DNA of 64,000 bases from Rugalucina vietnamica (taxonomy: Eukaryota > Mollusca > Bivalvia > Lucinida > Lucinidae). Positions within the stretch are counted from its first letter, which is position 1, and each line of letters starts with the position of its first letter. Below, piece after piece: positions 23,606-36,249 of this stretch. A program made the position numbers and the translations under genes. Location of the stretch: contig OZ024871.1 of the NCBI GenBank assembly GCA_964017185.1, forward strand, positions 31,596,488 through 31,660,487, in the 5' to 3' direction. The notes beneath the pieces were generated by a model. It was given only the letters and a program-made list of their open reading frames with translations. It was not told the origin of the DNA and made no database searches.

Positions 23606-24121
23606 CAGTCATTAGTATCCCCCGCCCCTATGGGACCGGGGATAGCGGGGGCTTAAGTATCGGGATTTAATGTATGACGAGTCCCGGCAGTGCGGAGATG
23701 TGCCGGGGTTTTAATCTAAAGAGCAGAACAAGTGCCGGGATCTTAGCCGGGTTTTACCGGGATATAGTGCAGGGTTTTAACCTAAAAGTTAGACCCGCAG
23801 TGCCGGGCTTTTAGCCGGGCTTTGCAAAATGAAAAGTTACAGCCCGGCTATTCCACGGCCCCGTAGGAGCCGGAGATGAAAATTACTGGTGCATCATATC
23901 CCGTATATGTCGTTAGACGCGTAGAATATGGTAGTCTCCAAAATCAAACGACCACGGTTTCCAAAATAAAACGAACACGAAAATCACTGTTCATCTGCAA
24001 AATAAAGGTAAGAAAGACAAACGATGTCAGTACCACTGGTTGCAGATTTGAATATGTGTTCTGTCTTTCAAAACAAAGCAAATTTTACTGTTATTAAATA
24101 AAAGCGCTGCAGGCATGCATG

Positions 24122-25197
24122 ATACCCCGCCACGCAAATTAATTTAGCAAAAAAGTTTGTCAATAAATTCTCAAAATAAAGAGCAGAACACAATAAATGA
24201 AGGACCATAACTCTGTATACATTTATAAAATTTACCCATCTTCAATCCCAAACCACTACTTCCTGATCTGAACTTTTAAACAAAGTTTGAAGAAAATTGG
24301 TTGATAAATGCACAAAACAGACGCAGGAAACGAAATTTTAATGTAAATCATGGGCCATAACTCTGTACTTATTTAACGAAATTTATTCATTTCCAATCCC
24401 AAACCACTCCTTCCTGATATGAACTCCTTTACAAAGTTTGAAGAAAATCGGTCAATAAATGCTCACGATAGAGTCCGGAAACAAAATTTTAACGTAAATC
24501 AAGGGCCATAACTCTGTACTTATTTGACGAAATTTACCCATCTTCAATCCCAAACCACTCCTTCCTGGTATGAACGCCTATACAAAGTTTGAAGAAAATC
24601 GGTCAATAAATGCTAAAGATAGAGCCCGGAAACAAAATTTTAACATAAATCAAGGGCCATAACTCTGTACTTATTTGACGAAATTTACCCATCTTCAATC
24701 CCAAACCACCCCTTCCTGATATGAACTCCTATACAAAGTTTGAAGAAAATCGGTCAATAAATGCTCAAGATAGAGCCCGGAAACAAAATTTTAACGTAAA
24801 TCAAGGGCCATAACTCTGTACATATTTGACGAAATTTACCCATCTTCAATCCCAGACCACTCCTTCTTGATATGAACGCCTATACAAAGTTTGAAGAAAA
24901 TCGGTCAATAAATGCTCAAGATAGAGCCCGGAAACAAAATTTTAACGTAAATCAAGGGCCATAACTCTGTACTTATTTGACAAAATTTACCCATCTTCAA
25001 TCCCAAACCACTCCTTCCTGATATAAACTCCTATACAAAGTTTGAAGAAAATCGGTCAATAAATGTTCAAGATAGAGCCCGGAAACGAAACGCTGACGGA
25101 CGGACAGACGGACGGACGGACGGACGGACGGACACTCGTACGCAATTATTTGGAGGGTATAACATAATACCCCGCACTTTTTTAAGTGGCGGGGTAT
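24122..25197. mobile_element. TIR-bounded element filled with 151-bp tandem repeats
   Basis: The outer ends are the perfect 12-bp inverted repeats ATACCCCGCCAC (24122-24133) and its complement (25186-25197). Inside are about six tandem units; the landmark GGGCCATAACTCTGTAC recurs at 24352, 24503, 24654, 24805 and 24956, giving a 151-bp period, with a divergent first unit near 24203. A GACG-rich microsatellite (25093-25134) and a terminal hairpin (25167-25197, ATACCCCGCAC paired with the right end) follow. No transposase is present. Confidence 0.75.
25093..25134. repeat. (GACG)n microsatellite
   Basis: A run of GACG units with some GACA. It produces a chance Pro-Ser-Val-Arg-repeating frame on the minus strand. 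Confidence 0.9.
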
Positions 25198-25455
25198 AAT
25201 AATATAAGGTAGCTTAAGGTAGCTCAAAATTTAATGCTATACGCCGACAAATTTCCCAAATCAACAGGCCCTAGGGCCCCTTCCCAAAAATGCTTAAACA
25301 TCCCTGGTACACCATGTAACACGATTCTGAAAATATTGATACTAATGAAGCCACACAAACATCAATTATTCAAGAATGAATGCATATTCATATTTTTGTG
25401 TCACTTTCTTATTTACTGTCCGTTTAAAGTACAGAGAAAAAAATCCGGCAACAAA

Positions 25456-28455
25456 TATAGCCCGAGAACCAGCAGTATGTTCAATGATGTTGCTGAAGCC
25501 AAAAGATTTGGAGTCGTGGTCTAAAGCAGAAAGGTATGCTGAATTCAAAAATAAAGTCTTACAGAAATCCGACGGTACAGAATTTGGCAACATGCGAACG
25601 AATATTCCCGGCATGACCCCCTTTTAAAATGGCACCGAAATGGGGATATACATACAAGATCAATCATATCTCAGCAACTACTTGCCTTAAACCATAGAAT
25701 GTGATATCAAATTAAAGAACAGATATATCCCTTTCATCTCCTGGCAACAGTTGCAAATTATTCATGAATATTAATGAAAACAAAGAAAATCACAACAACC
25801 TGAGAAACACTGTGGTACCACGGGGGCTAATTTGACATACCTTGCAACCCCAGGACAATTTTATATGAGTGCTAAATGATTTAATGGGACCACAGTAATG
25901 CAAAGAATGGCTATCCTTAAAGATAAACTTGCTTGCACTATGGAAAAAATGCATTGTTTCCATGGCAACCATTAACGTGATTATTGAGCATGGTGTGTAC
26001 ATACAAAATTTGTCATATATCCGCTGTTACGTATCATAGATTACTGAGCCTGGTCTCATTTTAAAGTTTAGATGTTGTCCTTTTTATACTGTGGAAAGTA
26101 ATACAAGATTTCCAATTTGCATATTCATGAATTTTATTGAAAACATTAAAAAATTCAGAAAAATCGTTAAAATTCATTTATTAACTAATTTCAGGCTTAA
26201 TCTATCATTGTGGCACATTGTTACTGAACCACTAATAGTATCATATGACAAATTTATTGATGGCGTGAAGATTATCTAATTCGTATATTCATGAATATTT
26301 ATAAAAAATCGAAAGTTGGAGGAAAAACGAGGAAAAAACAAACTATACACCTTCCAAGTTTTGGATGGGTTATAAGATCTATCTTGCATCCATGAAACCA
26401 ATTTTCATGGCTGCCATTGTGGTCAGAGGGGCCAACGAAATGCCATTAAATAGTGTCCTCAACAATGAACAAATTTCCATGATGTAAGATAACATAGTTT
26501 CGAAACACACCAAAGTGTAATTCCAAAAAAATTGGGTGTATTCATATACCAACAATAGCTTGCTCTAGAATACTATAGATGATCTGATTGTGATTCAAGG
26601 TCCTAGCAATTTAATCTTAATACCTATTATTCAAATCACTGAATTTGGTTATTCATGAAAATTAATAAAACTTACAAGAAATCGGTGAAAAATCTTGGAA
26701 AAATAGGGGGTATACGTACAAAATCACTTGTACCATAACTGTTTACGAACCCAGGATGATGAAAGAAGTATTAAATGAATGCTAGGGTAATGTTGTATGA
26801 CGCGGAACCCTCATATAAGAACGATCTGATTTTTCAATTTCACTAAGTTTAATGAAAACTTCATAAATAGGAGTGAAAAAGTGAAAAAATTAAATGGGTA
26901 AACCTACAAAATGACTTGTATCTTATTTAGGCAACTTAAAGCCCTAACATGCTACAAATGGCATCAAATGGTTGCTAGGGCAATATTTTACCATCCTGTA
27001 CTACAATAAGTCATTTGATCTTTTTTATTCTATGAATATGAAATAAATCATTCTTATTTAGAGGTTCATTCTTATATAAGACTCCAGGGTCTTAGTACAT
27101 TTCCATTGTATTCAATTGATACTCCTTTCAGCATCATGGGTTTGTAAACAGATATGGTACAAGTGATTTTGTGCGTATACCCCCAATTTTTCCAAGATTT
27201 GTTTTTCCGATTTCTTGTGTTTTATTAATTTTCATGAATATGCAAATTCAATGATTTGTATAATAGGTAATAAGGTTAAACGGCTATGTTCACTATCAGA
27301 CCAATTTAAGTTCTCTAGAGCATGCTATTGTTGGTACATATATATTTTTAGTGAGTACAGCCTATTTTTAACAATCACATAAGGGGTGGGTGTGGAAACT
27401 ATGTAATTTCCCATCATGTTAATGTGATTATTGTTGAGGGCAATCTTTTATGGCATTAAGGTGGTCCCTCTGACCAAACTAGCAGCCATGAAAATTGCCT
27501 CCAAAAAAGCAAGATGGATCTTATAACCCATCCAAAACCTTGTTATGATTATAGATTTTCCCCCATGTTTCCTCCATTTTCGACTTTTTATTATTATTCT
27601 AAATATGCAAATGAGATTTACATTTAGGCCCACGACATCAATAAATTTGCCATACAGTATTACTGGTTCAATAACAAATTGTCACAGTTATATTTTAGGT
27701 GTGAAATTAGATTATTTATGTTTGACGCGATTTTTTTTTGTCATTTATTAATGTTTCATTTAAATGCATGAATATGCATATTATATATTTTGCATTACTA
27801 CCGCAGGATGAAAGGGCGATGCTTTAAAATGAGACCAAGTGTAGCGGTCAAAGATAAGAAATAGCAGATATATGTCAAATTTTGTATGTGCACCCCCATG
27901 CTCAAGAAACACGTCAATGATTGGCATGGAAACCATGCATTTTAATAGTACAAACAAGTTTATCTTTGAGGACAAAAGTCTTTGCATTTTTAAGGCACTA
28001 ATAAAATATTAAGCAACCCTTTAAATTGTCTAAGGGTTGTAAGACAGGTCAAATTAAACCCCGTGGTACCAAGGTGTTTCTCTGGTTTTTCAGTGATTTT
28101 CTATGTTTTCATTAATATTCATGAATATGTAAATTAGAGAATTTGCAAATGTTACCAAGAGATAAGACGGATGTATCTGTGCTTTAATTTGATAACACAT
28201 TCTATGGTTTAAGGCATGTAGTTGCTGAGATATGAATGATCTTGTATGTATAGCCCCAGTTCGGTGCTATTTTAAAAGAGGGTCATGCCGGGGGTATTCG
28301 TTCGCATATTGCCAAGTTGTGTACCGTCGGATTTTTGTAAGACTTTGATTTTTTTTAATTCAGCATTATCATTCTGCTGCAGAACATGCCTCCAAACCTT
28401 TTGGCTTCAACAACTTTACTTACATTAAACATACTGCTAGCTCTCGGGCTAATAT
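25456..28455. repeat. Three-kilobase imperfect palindrome (inverted repeat)
   Basis: The left arm (about 25456-26880) is complementary to the right arm (about 27000-28455) along most of its length. Matched pairs include TAGCCCGAG (25458) with CTCGGGCTA (28443), CCCGGCATGACCC (25604) with GGGTCATGCCGGG (28285), GTGGTACCACGG (25811) with CCGTGGTACC (28062), and GGGGGTATACGTACAAAATCA (26705) with the complement near 27165-27186. The symmetry centre is near 26945. Each arm is itself built of diverged units (about 180 or 360 bp) carrying TTCATGAATATTAAT. No transposase or host gene is recognised. Confidence 0.85.
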
Positions 28456-28561
28456 AATCACGTTCCAACTAACACACAAAAATAGAAGAAAAACAAGTAG
28501 CACAAGGGCAACGATCGCTCAACTGAGAGTCAACAAGTACAGTCACTGGACAAAGTTGTTG

Positions 28562-30171
28562 GGCGTGGCAGCCATCTTGGTCACGTGATTACGCGATCAA
28601 ACTTTCGTTCCCCCTACCCATGGATGCTGCATATAAAATTTCACTTTGATTGGCCAAGCGGTTTCAGAGAAGAAGATCTTTGAAAAGTGTATATGGACGA
28701 AAGACCAGCCAAGGTCAAGAGATGACCTTGACCTAAATTAATTACATATCTTCATCTAGTTTTTCGCATCTACCACTTTTCAGGTCTCAGGCTACAAAAG
28801 TGTTCCAAAAATCCATAGTTTTCACTTTTTCCCATGTAAAAGACCATGTTTCCAAAATTGACCTTGCCGTAAAATAGGTCAAGATCATCCTAGGGTCATT
28901 ATTTGATCAAACTATAATGGGCTGGCGTCCCAAACGCTACTTACCAAGTTTCGTGAAAATCGGCCTGCCGGTTCTGGAGAAAAAGATTTTTGAGTGGTTT
29001 TTACCATATACGGACGTGACGGCCATCTTGGTCATGTGACCCAGTTTTCGCGATCAAACTTTCGCTCCCCCTACCCATGGAGGCTGCACATACAATTTCA
29101 CTTTGATTGGCCAAGCGGTTTCAGAGGAGAAGATCTTTGAAAAGTGTGTATGGACAACAGACCGGCCAAGGTCAAGAGATGACCTTGACCTATATTAATC
29201 ACATACCTTCATCTACTCTATTAGTTGTTTGCATCTACCACCTTTCAGGTCTCAGGTTGCAATAGTTTTCAAAAAGTCCATAGTTTTCACTTTTTCCCAT
29301 GTAAAAGCCCATGTTTCAAAAATTGACCTTGCCGTAAAATAGGTCAAGGTCATCCTATGGTCATTATTTGATCAAACTATGATTGGCTGGAGTCCCAAAT
29401 GTTACATACCAAGTTTCATGAAAATCGACCTGCCAATACAGGATAAGAAGATTTTTGAGTGGTTGTTACCATATATGGGCGTGGCGGCCATCTTGGTCAT
29501 GTGACCCGGATTTCGCGATCATACTTTCGTTCACCCTACCCATGGAGGTTTCACTTAAAATTTCACTTTGATTGGCCAAGTGGTTTCAGAGAAGAAGATC
29601 TTTGAAAAGTGACAGACCGGCCAAGGTCAAGAGATGACCTTGACCTAAATTAGTCACACACCATCATCTACTCCATTACTTGTTTGCATCTACCACTTTT
29701 CAGGTCTCACGCTGCAATAGTTTTCAAAAAATCCATAGTTTTCACTTTTTCCCATGTAAAAGCATATGTTTTCAAAATTGGCCTTGCCGTAAAATAGGTC
29801 AAGGTCATCACTGGGTCATCTTTGCGCAAACTATGATGGGCTGAAGTCCCTGATGCTACATACCAAGTTTCGTGGAAATCGGCCCGCTGGTTCTGGAGAA
29901 GAAGATTTTTGAGTGGTGTTACCATATATGGGCCTGGCGGCCATCTTTGTCATGTGATCAAGATCCCGCGAACAAACTTTAGTTCCCCCTACCCATGGAT
30001 GCTTCACACAAAAGTTGGCTTTCATCGGCCAAGCGGTTACAGAGAAGAAGATGTTTGAAATTGTGAACAGACAGACAGACGCACGGAATGATGGACGCAC
30101 GGACGAACGGACGCCGGGACTACTATACTATAAGCACACCATGTGAGCCTTCGGCTCAGGTGAGCTAAAAA
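28562..30171. repeat. Tandem array of about 455-bp units ending in a GACG tract and hairpin
   Basis: The landmark GCCATCTTGG occurs at 28571, 29022 and 29487, and in altered form at 29940, so the period is 451-465 bp with about 3.3 units. Each unit contains CCCTACCCATGGA, TTTCACTTTGATTGGCCAAG and AGGTCAAGAGATGACCTTGA. The array ends with GACA/GACG-rich sequence (30065-30113) and a hairpin terminus, TGAGCCTTCGGCTCAGGTGA (30146-30165). A second copy of this terminus lies at 30309-30333. It probably represents a dispersed non-autonomous element with internal tandem expansion. Confidence 0.8.
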
Positions 30172-30339
30172 TGCAGCTTCGAGGTATCGATCCTTGGTCG
30201 TCTTCAAAAGAAACACTAGACTTTGGAGGATTCGTGTTACTGATGGTAAACATTAGTTGAAATTTTTGAAATTATGGCCGGACAACGGAAGAACACCATT
30301 TAAGCTCCGTGAGCCTTCGACTCAGGTGAGCTAAAATGG

Positions 30340-32500
30340 TGGACTGACGACGGAGAGATTTACGGTCATTCTATATTATATTATTTCCTACGGTTGACGC
30401 TGTAAAACAGACTGCAGTTGCATCTGTAATCAACAGTAACTGTTATTCCTCGTTTCTGTATCTATTTTTAGAACGGCCCCACGAGCGATCAAACAACGGC
30501 TCCAGGAGCGATCGGCCTGGCGGAGGATCTTGCAAACAAACCCCTATCGTTGAAAGGCACGTTCAAGTACCACTAGTTCCGATAATTATTATTTTAGTCA
30601 AATACATGTAGTATTTTCGTAAATTCTTGATATGTCTGCAGTTAGAAGAATTCAGATGCCAGTCTTACCTTTGGGATACAAGTTTTCTTTGTTTCTTCAT
30701 AAATCACGCTTGATATTTTTGGACTGTTTTTGTTGCTCTCCTAGTGGTGGAACCCAGTCCCAGTAAAGTATTGGAGTGCGGTAGGTATATGCTGTTCCCT
30801 GAGATTATATGTTTTGTTTTGTTTTTCTTTTAATGTTACGTTTGTCGTTATTGCGTCAGGCTGAACATTTGTCATCAACAAGACAGGCCCATGTACCAGC
30901 CGAGTATCGAACCCGCAACCAGTTAATATATGGGTCTTTGATAGCTTTTGCGTCAGGCACACATATCAGCCAGTAAAGTTCCACAATCCAAACTATACTC
31001 GTCATATAGATCGCCACATCCATCTATATAATGGGTGGGGTAATTGATCTGTCCTGTGAAAGCGGGAGAAGTCTGTCCGTTTTTGGCATATGACCAGTAC
31101 ATCATCGTTAACACCTTTGTGCATGTTATTGATTATGCCCATCATTGCTTTGTCAGGTTAACGATCGTTCAAGGCGACCATACGTCCATTGCAAATGCAT
31201 ACTGCAACACGTTTCCTGCGCAATTACAGCAAAAAGTGGCTAATTGCCATTTTACATGCTATAATATTATTATTTTGACAGTATGATAAACAATGCAGTT
31301 ATATGAAAAAGTGTCCCTGTCTTCTGGAAATTATAATATTTTTGTTTGCATTGACCCTTGAGGTCCTTCTTTAATTCTATACAAGATGTTGCACCATTTT
31401 ATGACTCGTTGTTCATATATCTAAGTTTAATTATGATTGTTTATACTAAACCTAAGAGCTAAATTATTTCTGGGATGCTTGCCACATAATCCATTATTAG
31501 AGGTGGCAGTCCGTTTAAGACACCCAAGGTCCCCATTTTGTATGACTACGATTCATATCCACCTACATGTAATGTCAAACGCTGCTTTTTTCAATGCCAT
31601 GTTTCCCTGCACAAATTCTGGTGAACCTTCCCTACGTACAGTTTTACTGGCGCGTGTTAAGAATTCTAGTAACAAGATGAGAGGTATGAAAGCTCGCAGA
31701 ACAAATTGTTTTGGACGATTAACGAGCTAAGCTGCCAAGATAAGGCCACAAGACTGATAGAACTTGACAGGTTCGGGTAAGTGATATCAAATGGTGATAG
31801 CTCCCGTCATGCATTGCTATCTGTTTCCTGTCAGAAGCCGGCAATGAGAGAAGCATCAAAACTCGAAAGCTTGTAAAAAACCAACGTTGCGGCTTTCTAC
31901 CAGGTCCCACTAAAACGGAGCTGTACAGCCTGAGCAAATAGTTGGCAGTTTGAAATTTCGGATTTAAGAAGAAGAGGGATTGTACTATCCATGTAACGAA
32001 GATGAAAGCTGTACTGCACAGCTGATCAGCGTCTTTGTTTTCGCATATGCAGACTGTTGGCTTTAAAAACTCAACCGTAATTACTTAGTTAAAGAAGTAC
32101 TTGGCTTCCAAGGTAATGTCTAAATCGGTTTCTATAGAAACCATTTCGGGTAATTAAAACACATCATGCCCTGCGTCAAACATGCGTTTAAATACACTTG
32201 TGGTCATATACAAAATGAAAATGTTCCAATATTTGTAACGAACTTTAAAATGGTTTAAAAAGTCAAAATAAAACTTTAAAAAGTCAAAATAAAAAGATTC
32301 AAAAACAGTCCAAAAAGATCACATACATGTACGATAATATTAAACCTTAACACAAAAATAAAACAAACATTACCTAACTATGAAGTGCATACTTGTACAT
32401 TTACATGTGGTCGTTCGTCTCTCACTAATGAGAAAGACCATCATGTGTGTTGATGGCTGCAAGTCAATGTCGGTGGCCCATTGGTATTGGCTTTGCGTTC
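30340..32500. other. Non-coding stretch with a partial hairpin MITE
   Basis: No gene is recognised. A decayed piece of the 235-bp hairpin MITE family lies at about 31915-32080 (GAAATTTCGGATTTAAGAAG, then GCACAGCTGATCAGCGTCTT). AAAGTCAAAATAAAA is tandemly repeated near 32255-32295. Confidence 0.5.
30472..30537 (-). repeat. Inverted copy of the 66-nt repeat at 5970-6035
   Basis: On the minus strand this is identical over 66 nt to 5970-6035. Flanking bases on both sides differ, so this is a short dispersed block and not a larger segmental duplication. Confidence 0.8.
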
Positions 32501-32519
32501 TCTGCGCTTTCTTTCAGCT

Positions 32520-33239
32520 TCACAGATTCTTTTTTATTTCATAGAGAGCTGCTCCTTTATTGATGTAACCTCGCCACTTTGATCGCTCCTGTGCAGTCTG
32601 TTCCCAAGATCCAATTGGCATGTCGAAATCCTTCAGAGAGGCTTTGAGTGTGTCTTTGTAGCGTTTCGCCTGGCCACCTTGAGAGCGCTTTCCGTCTTGA
32701 AGTTCTCCATAGAAAACTTTCTTTGGAAGTCACTCATCAGGCATTCTTATAACATGGCCAGTCCACCGTAGCTGTGCTAGCTTTATGACAGTATGCATGT
32801 TTTGCATCCCTGCTTTCTTCAGGACCTCTGTGTGTGGGATTTTGTCTTGCCACTTGATTTTTAACAGCTTTCTCAAACAGCTTAAGGAGAAATGGTTAAG
32901 TCTTTTTGCATGACGCTGGTATACTGTCCAGGTCTCACATGCATACAAGAGGGTTGGCAGTTCCACCACAGCCTTGTAGACTTTCAGCCTGGTGTCAAGC
33001 TTGATTCCATTTCGCTCCCAGACATTTGCACGGAGTCTTCCGAATGCCATACTGGCTTTTACAATTCTGGCAGTGACCGTATCATCAATGTGCACTGCTC
33101 TGGAAACAGTGCTTCCCAGGTTGGTGAATTTATCAACAACTTTCAGTAGTGATGGTTGGTTCATTGTACGGTTTTCCAGGTGCTGGTTAGTGTACAACCA
33201 TTGTCTTTTTTGTGCTGATTGTGAGATCATAGTTATCAC
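32520..33239 (-). pseudogene. LINE C-terminal region (pseudogene)
   Basis: The open part encodes YLGSTV-like KFTNLGSTVSRAVHIDDTV, LLYACETWTVYQRHAKRLNH, KIKWQDKIPHTEVLKKAG and LRWTGHVIRMPDE, a set typical of the post-RT region of this LINE type. A TGA near 32727 stands where CGA (Arg) is expected, then the same frame goes on through KRYKDTLKASLKDFD, SWEQTAQERSKWRGYI and KGAALYE to a stop at 32520-32522. The stop looks like a CpG-type transition. Confidence 0.8.
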
Positions 33240-33294
33240 AAGACTGTGAGACTTTATCCATGGCTCTTTGCATTTTTACTCTGTGCTGGCATTC

Positions 33295-34240
33295 TTATAC
33301 ATCATCTGCATAGAGGAGCTCATCTAACACATCAGTCTGCACCTTAGTTTCGGCTTGCAACCTTCTAAGGTTGAATATATTGCCATAAAAACGGTACCTG
33401 ATTGGAAAACCAGAGTCACTGTCCTGAAAAGCATTCATAAGCATGGCAGAAAACATCATGCTGAACAGTTTTGGCGCCATAACACAGCCTTGTTTGACCC
33501 CATTTGTTACCTCAAAGGGTTCAGAGAACTCTCAATCATTTTGCACACGTGCCTGCATGCTATCATGAAATTGCCGCACCATTGCTATGAATCTGGGTGG
33601 ACAGCCAAGCTTGGCCTTGATTTTCCAGAGTCCATCACGACTAACTATGTCAAACGCTTTGGTGAGGTCGACAAACGCCATGTATAGATCTACATTCTGC
33701 AATTGGCATTTCTCCTGAAGCTGCCTTGCTGTGCAGATCATGTCTATTACCCCCCTGTCTTTTCTGAATCCACATTGACTTTCTGGGATAAGTCCCTTCT
33801 GATCAAGATGAACATTCCCATCTGGTTCAACAGAATTTTTGCCAGTATCTTCCCAGCAATGGATAGGAGAGAAATGCCTCTGTGGTTGTCACAGACTGTG
33901 GATTTCCTTTTCGCTTGTATAGGTGGATTATGGATGCATCCTTAAATTCTTGTGGGATAGCCTCCTTCCTCCACATACAGTGAAACAACTCTGTCAGTTT
34001 CTCTGCCATGGGTAGCCACTCCCTGGCCTTATAAACCTCTTAAACCTCTGCAGGAATTGCATCTGCACCTGGAGCTTTGCCAGATGACAGTTGTTGAACT
34101 GCTTCTCCTGTTTCCATGACGGTTGGAAGTTCATCTAACAGAACATTGCACTCTATCCGTGGAAGTCTGTCGATTGCATCTTCACTGATGCTGGATGGTC
34201 GATTCAGCACACTATTGAAATGTTCTGCCCACCTTTTCAA
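33295..34240 (-). pseudogene. LINE reverse transcriptase core (pseudogene)
   Basis: The segments include KAPGADAIPAEV (34040-34080), FKDASIIHLYKRKGN (33930-33960), FVDLTKAFDIVSRDGLW (the Asp-containing motif A, about 33650-33680), and LLYADDV (the Tyr-Ala-Asp-Asp catalytic motif C at 33295-33315). The spacing is normal for a LINE reverse transcriptase. Several frame changes separate these motifs. The upstream linker (34321-34704) has a Gln/Glu-rich sequence typical of the region between endonuclease and RT. Confidence 0.8.
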
Positions 34241-34609
34241 GCCTCTTTATCTGTGAGAAGAGTGCTTCCATCTGCACTGGGCAGTGTGGTGGCTCCAGAA
34301 CTCTTTGGGCCATAAATGGTTTACAGTGCATCATGAAAAATGTCCTTTCTGTCCGCAAAAGACTGAATTTCTTCTGTTTTCTTTCTCAGCCAGGAATCTT
34401 CCATGTCCCTAAACTTGGTCTGAACTGTCCTACAAATGTTGCTGTAGGCTACTTTCTTGGATACTGAGCTAGTATCATCTTGATGTGTCTTGTGCAATCG
34501 GTGTTTTTCTTCAAGAAGCTTCAGAATTTCGTCATCATTCTCATCAAACCAGCCTTGATGTTTGCGAGATGGATGTCCTAAAGTAGTAGCAGCTGAAGAA
34601 TGAACTGTT

Positions 34610-35545
34610 TTATGGAAAACTGTCCAGTTTTCTTCGGGGTTCTCTGAACTGAGATTGACTGCATCCAGTTGGTTGCAATTGTCCGTTAAGAAAGCTTCTT
34701 TCATGCTGTCTTGATTCAGCTTTGAGACATCCAGTCTTAGCTTTTTTGCGTTGAGGTCGCCTCGCAGGCTGGATTCTTAGGTTGAGTTTGCTGACAACCA
34801 GTCTATGATCTGTCCAGCAGTCTGCACCACACATAGTCTTTGTCACTCTGACATCCTGCCTGTCTGTTCTCTGCAGGCTATAACATAGTCTATGAGATGT
34901 CAATGTTCGGAACGGGGATGTATCCAGGATGTTTTATTTCTGTTAGGTAGACGAAAGACTGTGTTGGTGATTAGAAGATCATGTTCAGCACACTTCCTTA
35001 GAAGCAAGAGACCATTGCTGTTGCACTTTCCAACACCTGCTGGACCTATAACTCCTTCCCAGGTCTTGTGGTCTGTACCAATTCTGGCATTAAAGTCGCC
35101 AAGAAGGATAAGCTTGTCTGTACGGGGTGTTGCAGAAATAACGTCGTCTAAGTCATTATACAACTTGTCCTTAACCTCATCTGAATTGGTCATCGTGGGT
35201 ACATAGGCACTGATAATAGTTGCATGTTTATTGCCTGACAGAGGAAGTCTCAATATCATTAGGCGCTCATTGATGCCTTTTGGCAATCCTGAAAAGCTTA
35301 CCAACAAGTTCTGTTTTAATGGCAAAGCCAACTCCTGCTTCACGCCTCTCTTCACTCCAGAAGAAGGTGTATCCAGCACCAACTTCCTTGATCTCCCCAA
35401 CATCTGCGAACCGAGTCTCACTCAGTGCAGCTATCTGATTTCCATACCTCCCAAGTTCTCTGTCCACAAGGGCCGATCTACGCTGCGGTCTATCTGACCC
35501 AACACTGTCCATCAATGTTCGCACATTCCATGTGTCAATCCTCAA
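34610..35545 (-). pseudogene. LINE endonuclease domain (pseudogene)
   Basis: This is the APE-type endonuclease that would nick target DNA. In order: RIDTWNVRTL (catalytic Asn), ALSETRF (Glu), ISAYVPT (Tyr), LLGDFNARIG (Asp and Asn), WIHPRSEH, and GADCWTDHRLVVSKL (Asp-His near the end). The frame changes near 35280, a TGG Trp codon after RSEH is now TGA near 34900, and the frame shifts again just downstream. All key residues can still be read when frames are followed. The first codon used in the open stretch is TTG, so the true start is unknown. Confidence 0.8.
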
Positions 35546-36249
35546 AGGATTATCTTTGTTTTCTTCTTATTGTTTCGACCGCTAAGAGGGATCCCGGCTG
35601 ATCGCGGTTAACCAGCCAGGAGGTTTGGAGCAGGCAATTGTTTAGGGCACCTTTCCTAGCCCCTTCCCCATGCTACGGGGATTAGCAGTGCGGTCCTAAA
35701 TATGTCTGCTCAGTCGCTCAGTCGACTGCCGAACGCCGCTTACTGCTTCTCCTCAACGGCGGAAAACGACCATATAGAATTGAGCCGCCTGCGTGCAGGT
35801 CTGCAATACAGCTCCCAGTGTGTCCTACACCTGCTGCTTCGCCACTCGCCCATCGCCACAGGACTTTTGTAGGTATGTGGGTACATGTGTGATGAAATTG
35901 TTGTGTATACAAGTGCTTGTGTGTTGAGAAATAAGATGACGTGCGCTATGAAATTGGATTATAGTGAGGAAGAGGTGCGCAGCGTCAACCTCACTCACTC
36001 GTCCTCACCCAACTGTGCCCAGAGGCAAGACACAGGTCAAGACGTCTGGGGTTGGGTTTGGATGCAGTGGATGACCTTAACATCTTTCGTGCCTTGTCAC
36101 GCTCTGCATGTTCCACAACATGTTGCTGTATCGCTTCCCGAACCGTTGAATTCAGATGATGTCTATCGAACCAGTCTTTGCATATCTGGACTAGGCATAT
36201 CCAGACACACAGGTTTTATTTTGGAACTACCTTTTCCTAGATGAATTGC

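Noticed and set aside
24997..25227. Minus-strand frame with PSVRPSVRLSVR
   Set aside because: It arises from the GACG microsatellite.
25376..25627. 83-residue plus-strand frame in the left palindrome arm
   Set aside because: The complementary right arm carries the same sequence with stops, and no family is recognised, so it is treated as repeat sequence.
30885..30960. Possible tRNA gene on the minus strand (CGGGTTCGATACTCGG)
   Set aside because: Box B is imperfect and no box A, anticodon arm or acceptor stem can be built.
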